This document shows positions 27,591 to 36,714 of a stretch of 64,000 nt of DNA, piece after piece (position 1 is the first letter of the stretch; the number at the start of each line of letters is the position of its first letter). Below the pieces are notes generated by a model, which saw only the letters and a list, made by a program, of their open reading frames with translations, did no database searches and was not told where the DNA came from. Source of the stretch: Capnocytophaga haemolytica (GTDB taxonomy: Bacteria; Bacteroidota; Bacteroidia; Flavobacteriales; Flavobacteriaceae); the NCBI RefSeq assembly GCF_001553545.1, contig NZ_CP014227.1:1-64000 (forward strand), written 5' to 3'. The position numbers were made by a program, and so were the translations under genes.

Positions 27591-28205
27591 TTATTTGCCT
27601 TTTTGGTATAATTCCGCTACCTTATCCCAATTGATAACATTGAAGAAAGCCTCGATGTAGTCGGGGCGGCGGTTCTGGTAGTTAAGGTAATAAGCGTGTT
27701 CCCATACGTCCAAGGCTAAGATGGGCAGTGCCCCTTCTGCGCAGTTGATGGCGGGCATCAGCGGGTTATCCTGATTAGGGGTAGAGCAGACAGAGAGTTT
27801 GCCCCCTTTGCTCACACATAGCCAAGCCCAGCCCGAGCCGAAGCGCGTAGCCGCAGCTTTGGAGAAGACTTCTTTGAAACCTTGGAAGCTGCCGAACTCA
27901 GCATCAATAGCCGCAGCCAGTTCGCCTGAGGGTACCCCGCCGCCATTAGGGCTCATCACCTCCCAGAAGAGGCAGTGATTGTAATAGCCACCCCCATTGT
28001 TGCGCACTGCAGCATTGTTCATATCAAGGGTGGAGAGGATTTCCTCAATGGTTTTGCCCTCTAACGGAGTGCCATTGATGGCGGCATTGAGGTTGGTGGT
28101 GTAGGCATTGTGATGCTTGGTATGGTGTATTTCCATAGTGCGAGCATCGATGTGAGGCTCAAGGGCATCGTAAGCATACGGCAATTTAGGTAATGTAAAT
28201 GACAT
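27591..28205 (-). CDS. Superoxide dismutase (Fe/Mn)
   Basis: A 204-residue SodA/SodB-type enzyme that dismutates superoxide in the cytoplasm. Metal ligands are H27 ([10 protein letters not shown]), H77 ([11 protein letters not shown]), and the Asp and His in [17 protein letters not shown]. The FW/Gly pattern does not by eye settle iron or manganese; cambialistic enzymes are known in Bacteroidetes. A cysteine follows the second ligand histidine (NHCLFW), where Thr or Ser is more usual. It has its own TACTTTTG promoter. Confidence 0.95.
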   Translation of the reverse strand: MSFTLPKLPYAYDALEPHIDARTMEIHHTKHHNAYTTNLNAAINGTPLEGKTIEEILSTLDMNNAAVRNNGGGYYNHCLFWEVMSPNGGGVPSGELAAAIDAEFGSFQGFKEVFSKAAATRFGSGWAWLCVSKGGKLSVCSTPNQDNPLMPAINCAEGALPILALDVWEHAYYLNYQNRRPDYIEAFFNVINWDKVAELYQKGK

Positions 28206-28232
28206 AGTTATTGTTTTTTAGTTATTAGGCGG

Positions 28233-28240
28233 CAAAAGTA
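28233..28240 (-). promoter_or_regulatory. -7 element of the sod gene
   Basis: TACTTTTG on the minus strand, 27 bases upstream of the start codon. No clear -33 element is seen. Confidence 0.65.
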
Positions 28241-28411
28241 CGAAAAAGATTTTAGATAACACTACTCGTGATTGTTTTCTCCTTCAAGTTATTTTTTAAT
28301 CACTTTTTTTACAACTACCTATACTATTTATAAATCACTATAAATCATCAATATAGATCGTTTTTTAGAGGTGCAAAGAAATAAGTGTATTTATTTTTTT
28401 ACTGAAATATT

Positions 28412-28441
28412 TTTGTAGTTCGCTAAAAAGTCGTACTTTCG
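28412..28441 (+). promoter_or_regulatory. Promoter of the PpiD-like gene
   Basis: TTTG at 28412-28415, 18-base spacer and TACTTTCG at 28434-28441 (one mismatch to TAnnTTTG), 43 bases before the start. The spacer 28206-28411 is otherwise AT-rich and empty. Confidence 0.6.
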
Positions 28442-28484
28442 CCGTTCGATTAATCATAGTTAAAAATTTAGACGTATATAAACA

Positions 28485-30599
28485 ATGGCAGTTCTTGAGA
28501 AAATTAGAAGTAAGACCGTTTTTTTGATAGCGATCATTGGGCTTGCCCTTTTCGCTTTTGTGATTTCAGATTTCATTGGTCGTGGGAAGTTTAGTGGCGG
28601 TGTTCCCTCTGCAATAGGGAGTGTAAATGGTGAGGATATCCCCATTGGTCCCTTCAGAGAGCAGGTAGAGAATGCTCAGCGCCAATATGCAGGTGCAGGA
28701 AGCGCTTGGGTAGCACAGCAGATTTGGAAACAGAATGTGCAACAGACGCTTCTCAACCAACAAGTGGAAAAATTAGGGCTGAGTGTGGAGAAAGAGCAAA
28801 TACTCGCTATTCTTGAAAAATCGGAATTGGGCAAAGATCCTAATTTCACAAATGAGTTTGGTGTATTCGATGCTAATAAATTTACTGCGTATATAGCAAA
28901 CATAAAATCATCAAATCCTCAGGCTTACGCTCAATGGAAGCTGCAAGAAAATGCTATCGTTCAAGAAACTAAAATGCAGATGTACTTTAGCTTGATCGGG
29001 GCGGGGTTAGGCGTTACCAAAGCTGAAGCTGAGATTGACTACGCTCAGGAGAAAGATATGGCAGACATCAACTACGTAGCCTTGCCATACAACACTATCG
29101 ACGACAAAAGTATCAATGTAAGCGACAGTGAAATAGAGCAATATATTAAGAAGCACGAGAAGCAGTTCAAGCAAGAGGCTTACCGCAATATTCAATACGT
29201 AGTAATCAATGAGCGACCTTCAGCTGAAGATATCCAAAAGGAAAAAGAAGCTACTTTGCAATATCTACGCCCTGAGATCGTTTTCAATGCGAAGACAAAC
29301 AAGAATGATACTATTGCAAGTTTTGCAACTGTGAAGAACGTACGTGAGTATGTAAACAGACGCTCGAATGTGCCCTTTGATTCCTTGTTTGTGAAAAAAA
29401 GCGATCTCCCCGTTATGTATGCTGATACGCTATTTAATCTGCCAATAGGCAAAGTTTTTGGTCCATACGAAGATGGTAACACCGTTAAACTCAGCCGTAT
29501 GTTGGCTAAAGAAATGAACGGTGCTGTGAATGTAAGTCATATATTAGTAGCTTATGAAGGAAGCCAAGGGGCTAATCCAGCTCTTAAGCGCACTAAAGAG
29601 GAAGCTAAAGCACGTGCCGAGGAATTGCTCACTCAGGCAAAGACTCCTGAAGCAAACTTTGATATCTTAGCCATAACCAGCTCTGACGACCCAAGTGTAC
29701 AACGCCGTGGTGCTAACTTAGGGTATATCACCAAAGGACAAATGGTAAAACCTTTTGAGGAGTTTGCTTTTAACAATCCAGCAGGCACTGTGGGAGTGGT
29801 AGAAACTGACTATGGATTCCACGTGATAAAAGTAATTGATAAGGTAAATACAGTACAACTGGCTACCATTGTACACAATATTGAACCTTCAGATAAAACC
29901 ATTAACGAATTATTCTCAAAAGTAACTAAATTCGAAATGGATGTGAATGAAAAACCAAAAGAATTTGGTGCTATTGCCAAGAAATCTGACCTTTCAGTGC
30001 TCCGTGGGGATTATCTTCATATAAATGATGACAACATACCTGGCTTAGGTTCTAACCGCCCATTAGTAAAATGGCTGTTCGAAAAAGACACTAAGATAGG
30101 AGATGTAAAGATGTTCAACTCCAATAGTAACTATGTAGTTGCTCAATTAGTAAAGAAAGGAGAGGAAGGTATCAGCTCAGTAGCTGATGTACGCGATATT
30201 GTAAAACCTATTCTTATCAAGCAAAAGAAAGCTGAGATCTTGAAAGGGAAAGCAAAAGGTGGTAATTTAGAGGCAATTGCTTCAGCAAATAAGACCGAGG
30301 TTAAAACAGCTAATGGCTTAACAATGAAGAGTGCAATCATTGCAAACGAAGGTCGCGAACCTCGCGTAGTAGGGGCTGCTTTTGGTTTGAAACAAGGTAC
30401 AACCTCTAAGCCTATCGAAGGAGAAAGAGGTGTGTATGTAATCAAACTTAACAGCCTACAAGTAGCTACCCCTCCTATCAACTATCGCCCTTATGCTAAG
30501 GCTATTGAAACTCAACGTCTATCAGGTGCTATTGACGAGGTACTCAACGCTCTTGAAAGTACTGCGAAAATCAAAAATAATCTAAGTACCTTCTATTAG
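28485..30599 (+). CDS. ppiD: PpiD-like peptidyl-prolyl isomerase / periplasmic chaperone
   Basis: A 704-residue inner-membrane-anchored folding factor. One transmembrane segment (residues 12-31, VFLIAIIGLALFAFVISDFI) is followed by an N-terminal SurA/PpiD-type chaperone region, a parvulin (PPIC) domain at about 350-455 (VNVSHILVAYEG to GYITKGQMVKPFEEFAFN and YGFHVIKV), and a C-terminal chaperone part. It acts on outer-membrane and secreted proteins as they leave the Sec translocon. Monocistronic. Confidence 0.9.
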   Translation: MAVLEKIRSKTVFLIAIIGLALFAFVISDFIGRGKFSGGVPSAIGSVNGEDIPIGPFREQVENAQRQYAGAGSAWVAQQIWKQNVQQTLLNQQVEKLGLSVEKEQILAILEKSELGKDPNFTNEFGVFDANKFTAYIANIKSSNPQAYAQWKLQENAIVQETKMQMYFSLIGAGLGVTKAEAEIDYAQEKDMADINYVALPYNTIDDKSINVSDSEIEQYIKKHEKQFKQEAYRNIQYVVINERPSAEDIQKEKEATLQYLRPEIVFNAKTNKNDTIASFATVKNVREYVNRRSNVPFDSLFVKKSDLPVMYADTLFNLPIGKVFGPYEDGNTVKLSRMLAKEMNGAVNVSHILVAYEGSQGANPALKRTKEEAKARAEELLTQAKTPEANFDILAITSSDDPSVQRRGANLGYITKGQMVKPFEEFAFNNPAGTVGVVETDYGFHVIKVIDKVNTVQLATIVHNIEPSDKTINELFSKVTKFEMDVNEKPKEFGAIAKKSDLSVLRGDYLHINDDNIPGLGSNRPLVKWLFEKDTKIGDVKMFNSNSNYVVAQLVKKGEEGISSVADVRDIVKPILIKQKKAEILKGKAKGGNLEAIASANKTEVKTANGLTMKSAIIANEGREPRVVGAAFGLKQGTTSKPIEGERGVYVIKLNSLQVATPPINYRPYAKAIETQRLSGAIDEVLNALESTAKIKNNLSTFY

Positions 30600-30622
30600 A
30601 AGAAATAGAAACTGAAAAAGAT

Positions 30623-30676
30623 AAATTAGGAGTTAAGAATAGGAATGTGATGCCTATTCTTAACTCCTAATTTTTA
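30623..30676 (+). terminator. Terminator of the PpiD-like gene
   Basis: AATTAGGAGTTAAGAATAGG pairs perfectly over 20 bp with CCTATTCTTAACTCCTAATT, 9-base loop, followed by TTTATTT. Confidence 0.93.
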
Positions 30677-30691
30677 TTTACCACTCTAAAT

Positions 30692-30723
30692 TTTGGCTGT
30701 TTAGGATATTTTTCGTACTTTTG
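30692..30723 (+). promoter_or_regulatory. Promoter of the pdxH operon
   Basis: TTTG at 30692-30695, 20-base spacer and TACTTTTG at 30716-30723, 27 bases before the GTG start. Confidence 0.8.
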
Positions 30724-30750
30724 CGGGGTGTTAATTAATTATTTAATAGT

Positions 30751-31392
30751 GTGGATTTAAGCGATTACAGAAAGACTTACAATAAGCAGGCACTCTTAGA
30801 GGGTGATGCCCCTGAGAACCCTATGGAGCTATTTCAGCGGTGGTTTTATGATGCTGATGAGAGTGAGAGTGTAGATGAGGCAAACGCGATGTCAGTGGCA
30901 ACTATCGGCTTAGATGGTTTTCCTAAAACGCGAGTGGTGTTGCTCAAGCAGTTTACTGCCGAGGGCTTTATCTTCTACACTAACTATCAAAGTGAGAAAG
31001 GGCGTGCTATTGCGGCAAATCCACATTTGTGCTTGTCGTTCTTCTGGGCAGGATTAGAGCGGCAGATCATCATCAAAGGGATTGCTGAGAAGGTGGCTGA
31101 AGGCACCTCCGATGGTTATTTTGCTTCGCGCCCTGTGGGTAGCCAGCTGGGGGCAATGGTCTCACCCCAAAGTGAGGTAGTGCCTTCACGGGAATACTTA
31201 GAAGAAAAGCTCCACGCCTTAGAGCAAGTCTACGCCGATAAGGAAGTGCCTCGCCCAGCCTATTGGGGAGGGTTCTTAGTGCGCCCTGTGTCAATGGAGT
31301 TCTGGCAAGGACGCCCTAATCGCTTGCACGACCGCCTGCGGTATACCCTCACTGACACTTACGATTGGATAAGAGAACGCTTAGCACCTTAA
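30751..31392 (+). CDS. pdxH: Pyridoxamine 5'-phosphate oxidase
   Basis: FMN enzyme that oxidises pyridoxine or pyridoxamine phosphate to pyridoxal 5'-phosphate. It is 213 residues, full length. Motifs are AMSVATIGLDGFPKTRVVLLK, FYTNYQSEKGRAIAANP, ALCFFW-type LCLSFFWAGLERQI, SRPVGSQLGAMVSPQS and the C-terminal GGFLVRPVSMEFWQGRPNRLHDR (seen as FWQGRPNRLHDR). The start is GTG at 30751; no ATG is nearby. First of three plus-strand genes. Confidence 0.96.
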   Translation: MDLSDYRKTYNKQALLEGDAPENPMELFQRWFYDADESESVDEANAMSVATIGLDGFPKTRVVLLKQFTAEGFIFYTNYQSEKGRAIAANPHLCLSFFWAGLERQIIIKGIAEKVAEGTSDGYFASRPVGSQLGAMVSPQSEVVPSREYLEEKLHALEQVYADKEVPRPAYWGGFLVRPVSMEFWQGRPNRLHDRLRYTLTDTYDWIRERLAP

Positions 31393-31402
31393 TAGAATTT
31401 TT

Positions 31403-32134
31403 ATGAAGAATTGGATATTTTTAATACTTATAGCATTGCCTTTTACAGGTTTTTCCCAAGAGGATATGGATGAAGGCGTAATGAGCTCCGTTAAACAGAC
31501 GGTTACCAACACTTCCGTAGACCTCGACTATCTTGAAGATCAGTTTTACGTAGGCTTCACTTATGATTATCTGGCGGTGAAGGCTACCAATGTGGTGCAG
31601 CATAACCTTTCGCGAGGTATACATGCGGGCTTTTTGCGGGATATTCCCATAAATGCGAAGCGCACTGTTGGCTTTGCGGCGGGCTTGGGCTATGCTTACG
31701 ATCGTGTGTATAACAATATGCTCGCTACCAAGACTGCCACAGGCGTGGATTACCAAATTGTAGAGCGATTTAAGGATTTAGACCTCAGCAGGAACTTCTT
31801 TGAGACCCACACCGTTGAGTTTCCTATTGAGTTTCGCTATCGCACCTCTACCCCTGAAAGTCATAAGTTTTGGCGCGTGTACACAGGTTTGAGACTTGGG
31901 TATATCTTCAGCGAGCGCAGTTTGAATACACGCAGTAGTGTCTCCACCTCATTTCAAAATCCTGACATTAATAAGACGTTTCAGTGTAAAGCATTTGCTG
32001 TCTTTGGCTATAATGCGCTGAACTTCTTCGTGCAATACAACCTTACCCCACTGATGAAAGATGCCCATACTGCAGAGGGTACTAGCCTGAAATCAAACGT
32101 ATTACAAATAGGATTAATGTTTTACATCTTATAG
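31403..32134 (+). CDS. PorT-like outer-membrane beta-barrel protein
   Basis: A 243-residue exported protein with signal peptide MKNWIFLILIALPFTGFSQ, then alternating hydrophobic/polar strands rich in Tyr and Phe (FYVGFTYDYLAVKA, GFAAGLGYAYDRVY, VYTGLRLGYIFSER, FAVFGYNALNFFVQYNL) and an ending in aromatic/hydrophobic residues (LMFYIL). This is the pattern of the eight-stranded PF13568 barrel that includes PorT/SprT of the type IX secretion system. PorT itself usually neighbours ubiE, which is absent here, so I call it only PorT-like. It lies ten bases after pdxH and one base before the VWA gene. Confidence 0.65.
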   Translation: MKNWIFLILIALPFTGFSQEDMDEGVMSSVKQTVTNTSVDLDYLEDQFYVGFTYDYLAVKATNVVQHNLSRGIHAGFLRDIPINAKRTVGFAAGLGYAYDRVYNNMLATKTATGVDYQIVERFKDLDLSRNFFETHTVEFPIEFRYRTSTPESHKFWRVYTGLRLGYIFSERSLNTRSSVSTSFQNPDINKTFQCKAFAVFGYNALNFFVQYNLTPLMKDAHTAEGTSLKSNVLQIGLMFYIL

Positions 32135-32135
32135 A

Positions 32136-33299
32136 ATGGAAGAGCATATCACACGTTGGCGATTGATACTCGGGCAAGATGTGCGGGCAATGGGCGAGGC
32201 TGCCCTCAGCGAAGAGCAATCACTGTTAGACGCTACCCTTGCGGCACTCTATGACGATACTGAGGGTGGCAAAGGCAGTGGTCGCGGTGCTGGGTTGGGG
32301 AAGTCAGCTCCCAATCTCGCTAAGTGGCTCACCGATGTGCGCAACTTCTTCCCGCCAGATGTGGTGAGTATCATACAAGCGGACGCCATTGAGCGCAAAG
32401 GGCTTACCAAACTGCTCTTTGAGCCTGAGACGCTCAAGAATGTGAAGCCCGACATCGCTATGGTGGGCACGTTGATGGCACTGAAAGGGCAGATACCTAA
32501 GAAGTCAAAGGATTCGGCACGTGAGCTAGTAAAGGCAGTAGTAGATGAGATAATGAAGCGTATGGAGCAAGACCTACGGCGTGCAGTAACAGGGGCACTT
32601 AACAAGAAAGCACATACGCCGATTGCCAACTTCTCCTCCACAGACTGGAAGCGGACTATCAATCGTAATTTGAAGAACTACGACACGGAAACCAAGCGAC
32701 TTATTCCTGAGAAGTTTTACTTCTTTGAGCGTACACAGAAGCAAAAGAGCTGGACGGTAATCCTTGATATCGACCAAAGTGGCTCGATGTGTGACTCTAT
32801 CATCTACTCTTCAGTGATGGGCTCCATCTTTGCCTCAATGCCTGCGTTGGATACGCACGTGATTGCTTTTGACACTGAGGTTACCGACCTTACAGAACTC
32901 TGTCGTCAAGACCCTGTGGATATGCTCTTTGGGGTACAACTCGGCGGGGGGACGGACATCAATAAGTCGGTAGCATATTGTCAAACACTCATAGAGAACC
33001 CTCGCAAGACAATGTTTATCCTCATCTCTGACCTTTACGAAGGAGGCGTACGTGCGGGTCTTTTACGCCGCCTTGAGCAGATGCACAGCGATGGTGTAAA
33101 AGTGATGGTGCTGTTGGCACTTTCAGACAGCGGTCGCCCCGACTATGATGAGAAATTAGGTAAGGAAATTGCTAAGAAAGGTATCGCCTGCTTTGCCTGC
33201 ACCCCTGACCGCCTTCCTGACTTAGTGGCGGCAGCCCTAAAAGGCGATGACCTCAATAAGTTCGAGGGGAGTGATAAAGGAGGCGAGAAGAACGTGTAA
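32136..33299 (+). CDS. VWA-domain protein of the MoxR/DUF5682-associated family, orphan
   Basis: A 387-residue cytoplasmic protein. The N-terminal 200 residues are helical and conserved in the family (RWRLILGQDVRAMG, LDATLAALYDD, FFPPDVVSIIQADAIERKGL). A von Willebrand A domain follows, with a full MIDAS: DQSGS at 213-217, the threonine/aspartate of GGGTDINKS near 275 and ISDLYEGG. In many bacteria close relatives sit in a cassette with a MoxR AAA+ ATPase, DUF5682 and SWIM zinc-finger proteins. Here none of these is adjacent. It follows the barrel gene by one base. Its role is unknown. Confidence 0.85.
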   Translation: MEEHITRWRLILGQDVRAMGEAALSEEQSLLDATLAALYDDTEGGKGSGRGAGLGKSAPNLAKWLTDVRNFFPPDVVSIIQADAIERKGLTKLLFEPETLKNVKPDIAMVGTLMALKGQIPKKSKDSARELVKAVVDEIMKRMEQDLRRAVTGALNKKAHTPIANFSSTDWKRTINRNLKNYDTETKRLIPEKFYFFERTQKQKSWTVILDIDQSGSMCDSIIYSSVMGSIFASMPALDTHVIAFDTEVTDLTELCRQDPVDMLFGVQLGGGTDINKSVAYCQTLIENPRKTMFILISDLYEGGVRAGLLRRLEQMHSDGVKVMVLLALSDSGRPDYDEKLGKEIAKKGIACFACTPDRLPDLVAAALKGDDLNKFEGSDKGGEKNV

Positions 33300-33307
33300 A
33301 GCATTAT

Positions 33308-33357
33308 ACAGATAAAAGAAATGGCTACCAATATGGATAGCCATTTCTTTTATCTGT
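33308..33357 (+). terminator. Terminator after the VWA gene
   Basis: ACAGATAAAAGAAATGGCTA and TAGCCATTTCTTTTATCTGT are perfect complements around a 10-base loop. Confidence 0.92.
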
Positions 33358-33560
33358 AATAATATCTTGAGTTGCATTACACTTAATTCTTAAGAAAGAA
33401 AAGAATTCCAACACCACAAGTACGGAACACATACGGACGACATACGGATAAAATAGCCCATATGGACGCATAATACAAATCAGGTATTAGGTATAAACAT
33501 TAGAACAATAAACTTTCTGAATGTTGAAATACAAAAAATATAATAAATTTCTCTCCTTTA

Positions 33561-34250
33561 TCAGAAATTAGGTCTGAGCTGATTGTTCTTACTGTAGAAG
33601 TTTTCAATCACCTCAAGCACCTCATCTTCAGTATCTACTAAGTGAAACAATTCCATATCACCAGCACTTATATTGCTGAATTTCTCTAAAAGCACTTCCT
33701 TTACCCACGCAATCAGTCCTTTCCAATACTCTGTACCCACTAAAATGATAGGTATTTGGTCAATTTTACGCGTCTGTACTAATGTTATTGATTCAAAAAG
33801 TTCATCAAGCGTACCAAAACCTCCTGGCATTGCCACTAAAGCCTGCGAATACTTCACAAACATCACTTTACGCGCAAAAAAGTAATCGAACTTGATATTC
33901 TTGTCGTGGTCAATATACGAATTGTTGGTTTGCTCAAAAGGTAGATCAATATTTAGCCCCGCTGACACTCCACCTGCCTCGTGGGCACCCTTATTGCCTG
34001 CTTCCATAATTCCAGGACCACCCCCAGTAATCACTCCGTAACCTGCCTCCACAATCTTACGACCAATACGCTCTGTAAGCTCATAATACTTACTGCCTGG
34101 CTTAAGCCTCGCAGAACCAAAAATACAAATGCACGGACCTATGGCACTCATCTGCTCATAGCCGTGCACAAACTCACTCATTATCTTAAAAATAGACCAC
34201 GCATCGTGTGTCTTAATCTCGTGCCAAACTTTTGAATGTTTCTTACTCAT
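33561..34250 (-). CDS. LOG-family / TIGR00730 Rossmann-fold protein
   Basis: A 229-residue protein with the LOG (Lonely Guy) signature: GGGPGIMEAGNKGAHEAGG near residue 76 and PGGFGTLDELFESI near 142. Plant and some bacterial members are phosphoribohydrolases that free adenine or cytokinin bases from nucleoside 5'-monophosphates. In Bacteroidetes it is probably a nucleotide phosphoribohydrolase, with the substrate unproved. Monocistronic with its own promoter. Confidence 0.9.
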   Translation of the reverse strand: MSKKHSKVWHEIKTHDAWSIFKIMSEFVHGYEQMSAIGPCICIFGSARLKPGSKYYELTERIGRKIVEAGYGVITGGGPGIMEAGNKGAHEAGGVSAGLNIDLPFEQTNNSYIDHDKNIKFDYFFARKVMFVKYSQALVAMPGGFGTLDELFESITLVQTRKIDQIPIILVGTEYWKGLIAWVKEVLLEKFSNISAGDMELFHLVDTEDEVLEVIENFYSKNNQLRPNF

Positions 34251-34276
34251 ATTTATTATTTTAAGTTATAAGGCTG

Positions 34277-34308
34277 CAAAGGTAATAATAATATTCTGAA
34301 CAATACAA
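34277..34308 (-). promoter_or_regulatory. Promoter of the LOG-family gene
   Basis: TACCTTTG at 34284-34277 on the minus strand, with TTG at 34308-34306 (21-base spacer) or 34303-34301 (16). Confidence 0.7.
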
Positions 34309-34357
34309 GTTTTTAGAGTAATATTCTAAAAATAAAAGCTCTGATTAATAAAAACAC

Positions 34358-34384
34358 AAAAAAAGCCCTACCAAAGGCAGGGCT
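34358..34384 (-). terminator. Terminator of the envelope operon ending with the NlpE-like gene
   Basis: On the minus strand AGCCCTGCC and GGTAGGGCT pair, followed by a run of seven T, 23 bases after the stop of the NlpE-like gene. Confidence 0.85.
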
Positions 34385-34406
34385 ATCCAAACTTTCTCAA
34401 CAGCTA

Positions 34407-34847
34407 TTACATCTTCTTAGTAAGGCTATAATCAAGCTCTGTCTTGATTTCATTGCCATCCTTATCCAAGAGAAGGATCTTTCCATTATCCTTAAGGGCA
34501 TAGTAGGTTTTCTCTCCTTTCTCGCTAGTAAGGGTAAACTTACCTCCTTCAAAAACAAAAGTGCCTTCTTGCTCATCTTTGAAATTCTTATCGGCAGCTT
34601 TTTCCTGCAAGCGATAGGTATTGTCGGCACGCAGTTCAAGAACGGTTACATACCCCCCTGTATCCGCAGCTGGTAATGTACCCACATAAGTTCCTGCCCA
34701 AGCGGGTGCTTCCATAGCAGGCTTTTCATCTTGCATCATCGCTGCCTCAGTAGTCTCAGAAGCGGTTTGAGCGTTGTTGCTGTTGGTGTTCTGGCAAGCG
34801 GCGAAAGCCATTGCCAATACGGCTAATGTTAAAATGTGTCTTTTCAT
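34407..34847 (-). CDS. NlpE-like lipoprotein
   Basis: A 146-residue lipoprotein with lipobox AMAFAAC (Cys18), an Asn/Ala/Thr-rich tether, and an NlpE N-terminal domain: WAGTYVGTLPAADTGGYVTVLELRADNTYRL. In E. coli NlpE the same place has a CxxC pair (CADC) used in copper or disulfide sensing, but here it reads AADT, so both cysteines are missing. It is the last gene after the sensor kinase, which could suggest a link to envelope sensing; that link is an inference. Confidence 0.82.
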   Translation of the reverse strand: MKRHILTLAVLAMAFAACQNTNSNNAQTASETTEAAMMQDEKPAMEAPAWAGTYVGTLPAADTGGYVTVLELRADNTYRLQEKAADKNFKDEQEGTFVFEGGKFTLTSEKGEKTYYALKDNGKILLLDKDGNEIKTELDYSLTKKM

Positions 34848-34873
34848 TGGTGAAAAATAATTGATATTAAATA

Positions 34874-36334
34874 TTACTTGTTACTTATCAAAATGCGTGC
34901 CAAACTTACAATAAACTCACTGCCTTTTCCTTCCTCACTGCTAAAGCTAATCGTCCCTTGATATGATAGCACAATATTCCTTACCATCGCCAGCCCTAAG
35001 CCGCTACCACTGCTCTTGGTGGTAAACTTAGGCTCAAAGATCTTTTCCTTATCCTCTTCGGCAATGCCTATACCATTGTCTTTAACACGCAAAACAATGC
35101 GATCTCCATCAGTGGTAAGGTTTACCTCTACCTGAGGATTTGCGATGCTCTCCGTGGCTTGTAGCGCATTTTTAACAAGATTGGTAACCACACGCCCAAG
35201 TTGATCTTTGTCGAAGGTGCTACTGATGTCTTCCTCGCTGTAATGGAAGTGCACTATGTCCGTATCGAAGATGTCGAGCGTACGCTTGATTACAGGTACG
35301 AAGTTGAAGTACTCATCGTTCTTAGCAGGCATATTCGTCAATGCTGAGAAGGCAGCAGAGATATTGCTGAGAATGTCTATCTGCTGCACTAATGATTCGC
35401 AGAACTCATTCATCTCTTCCTCAGTGAGCGTTCCTTTGCTGAGTTTGCGCTGGAAACTCTGTACCGAAAGGCGCATTGGGGTCAGTGGGTTCTTGATCTC
35501 GTGGGCTACTTGCTTAGCCATATCACGCCACGCCTGTTCACGTTCCGATTGAGCGAGGAGTTTTTTGCTATTCTCTATCTCGTCAATCATTGCATTGTAG
35601 GCACTGACCAATTCGCGTATCTCAGCAGGAGATGAGGTCAGTATGAGCTTCTCATTGCGTTCTAACAAACGTGTATGACCGAGCCGCTTCTCAATAGTTT
35701 TAAGGGATTTAGTAATATATTTAGAAATGAAGTATGCCACTGTTAGCGAGAGAATTAGCAGGGAAAAGTACACCACTGCCAATTGGTAAAGTGAACCCTC
35801 CAAAGCGCGCTCAATGAAGGTATCGTCCTCAAAGTAAGGAATATGCAAGATAGCAATGGGTTTGAACTGCGCATCAGTAATATAGCTGTACGATATTTGG
35901 TAGCCGTGCCCATTGTAGTCGTAATGTTGAGCAATACGCTTATCGAGCTGGGTACTGAGCTGATAGAGAATGTGTTCAGGGATAAAAAGGGCGTCCTTAT
36001 CAGGCGAAAGTGTTGCCTTAGAACTCTTGAGCAGATTGCCATTAAGGTCATAAAGAGCAAAGTTGAGGTTCTCAATATTAGCAATCGTATAAATATCTTC
36101 CCTGAATATCAGCGGGATAAAGAAAGTTTCAACGGGATAAGTAGTGTTGGCAAATACGTAAGATATCTGCGTTTTGATCTGGCTCTCTTTGTCTACCAGA
36201 CGCTCATCACGGTACTCAGTAGCTTGCTTGCGATACTGTGCAGCGAGCACCACTGCCAATATAGCAAAGGCTACGACCACCAACAAGGTCATACTCAAAA
36301 AGATGCGTAACCGGAGTGAGCTTTTCTTGAACAT
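34874..36334 (-). CDS. Membrane sensor histidine kinase (NtrY-like)
   Basis: A 486-residue two-component sensor: TM1 about 12-32, a periplasmic sensing region of about 150 residues (35-182), TM2 about 185-205, a HAMP-like linker, HisKA with the phospho-acceptor H278 in QVAHEIKNPLTPMRLS, and HATPase_c with N box NLVKNALQA, G1 VKDNGIGI and G2 SGSGLGLAMVRNI. The HEIKNPLTPM form is that of the NtrY group. No response regulator gene is adjacent. It overlaps closely with the SPOR gene (one base between). Confidence 0.92.
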   Translation of the reverse strand: MFKKSSLRLRIFLSMTLLVVVAFAILAVVLAAQYRKQATEYRDERLVDKESQIKTQISYVFANTTYPVETFFIPLIFREDIYTIANIENLNFALYDLNGNLLKSSKATLSPDKDALFIPEHILYQLSTQLDKRIAQHYDYNGHGYQISYSYITDAQFKPIAILHIPYFEDDTFIERALEGSLYQLAVVYFSLLILSLTVAYFISKYITKSLKTIEKRLGHTRLLERNEKLILTSSPAEIRELVSAYNAMIDEIENSKKLLAQSEREQAWRDMAKQVAHEIKNPLTPMRLSVQSFQRKLSKGTLTEEEMNEFCESLVQQIDILSNISAAFSALTNMPAKNDEYFNFVPVIKRTLDIFDTDIVHFHYSEEDISSTFDKDQLGRVVTNLVKNALQATESIANPQVEVNLTTDGDRIVLRVKDNGIGIAEEDKEKIFEPKFTTKSSGSGLGLAMVRNIVLSYQGTISFSSEEGKGSEFIVSLARILISNK

Positions 36335-36335
36335 A

Positions 36336-36692
36336 TCACTTTATTGCCACTACAAAAGCCGCTGGGTAAAGTCTCTTAATAGTGGGAAGGTTCTTCTCCG
36401 CTTCTAAACGTGTGCGGAAGCTCCCTACACGCACCTTGTAGTTAGGTGTCTCAAACGATAGACTCGCGGGATATTGCTTGAGTTTGCTCTTAACATCGAG
36501 GATAGCCTTATTTGCCTCCGTAATATTGCCATTGTAGATCTGCACTTGGTAAGCACTTTCATTGCGAGCCACTTCCTTCTTGAGCTCCATTGCCTCTGCA
36601 ATATTTGCCCCTTGGTTATACGTCACCTGCGAATAGCCTACCGCAGCAAAAAAGAGGAGTAGTATACCTGTTATCAATCCTTTCTGTGTCAT
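36336..36692 (-). CDS. Secreted SPOR-domain protein
   Basis: A 118-residue exported protein with a signal peptide (GILLLFFAAVGYSQ), then a single SPOR domain (YQVQIYNGNI, then YKVRVGSFRTRLEAEKNLPTIKRLYPAAFVV), which binds denuded glycan strands of peptidoglycan. It is the whole protein, with no other domain. In Bacteroidetes such mini-SPOR proteins are common. Located between an unknown membrane protein and the kinase in one operon. Confidence 0.85.
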   Translation of the reverse strand: MTQKGLITGILLLFFAAVGYSQVTYNQGANIAEAMELKKEVARNESAYQVQIYNGNITEANKAILDVKSKLKQYPASLSFETPNYKVRVGSFRTRLEAEKNLPTIKRLYPAAFVVAIK

Positions 36693-36714
36693 TATTTCTG
36701 TATTTCTTGTTTTA

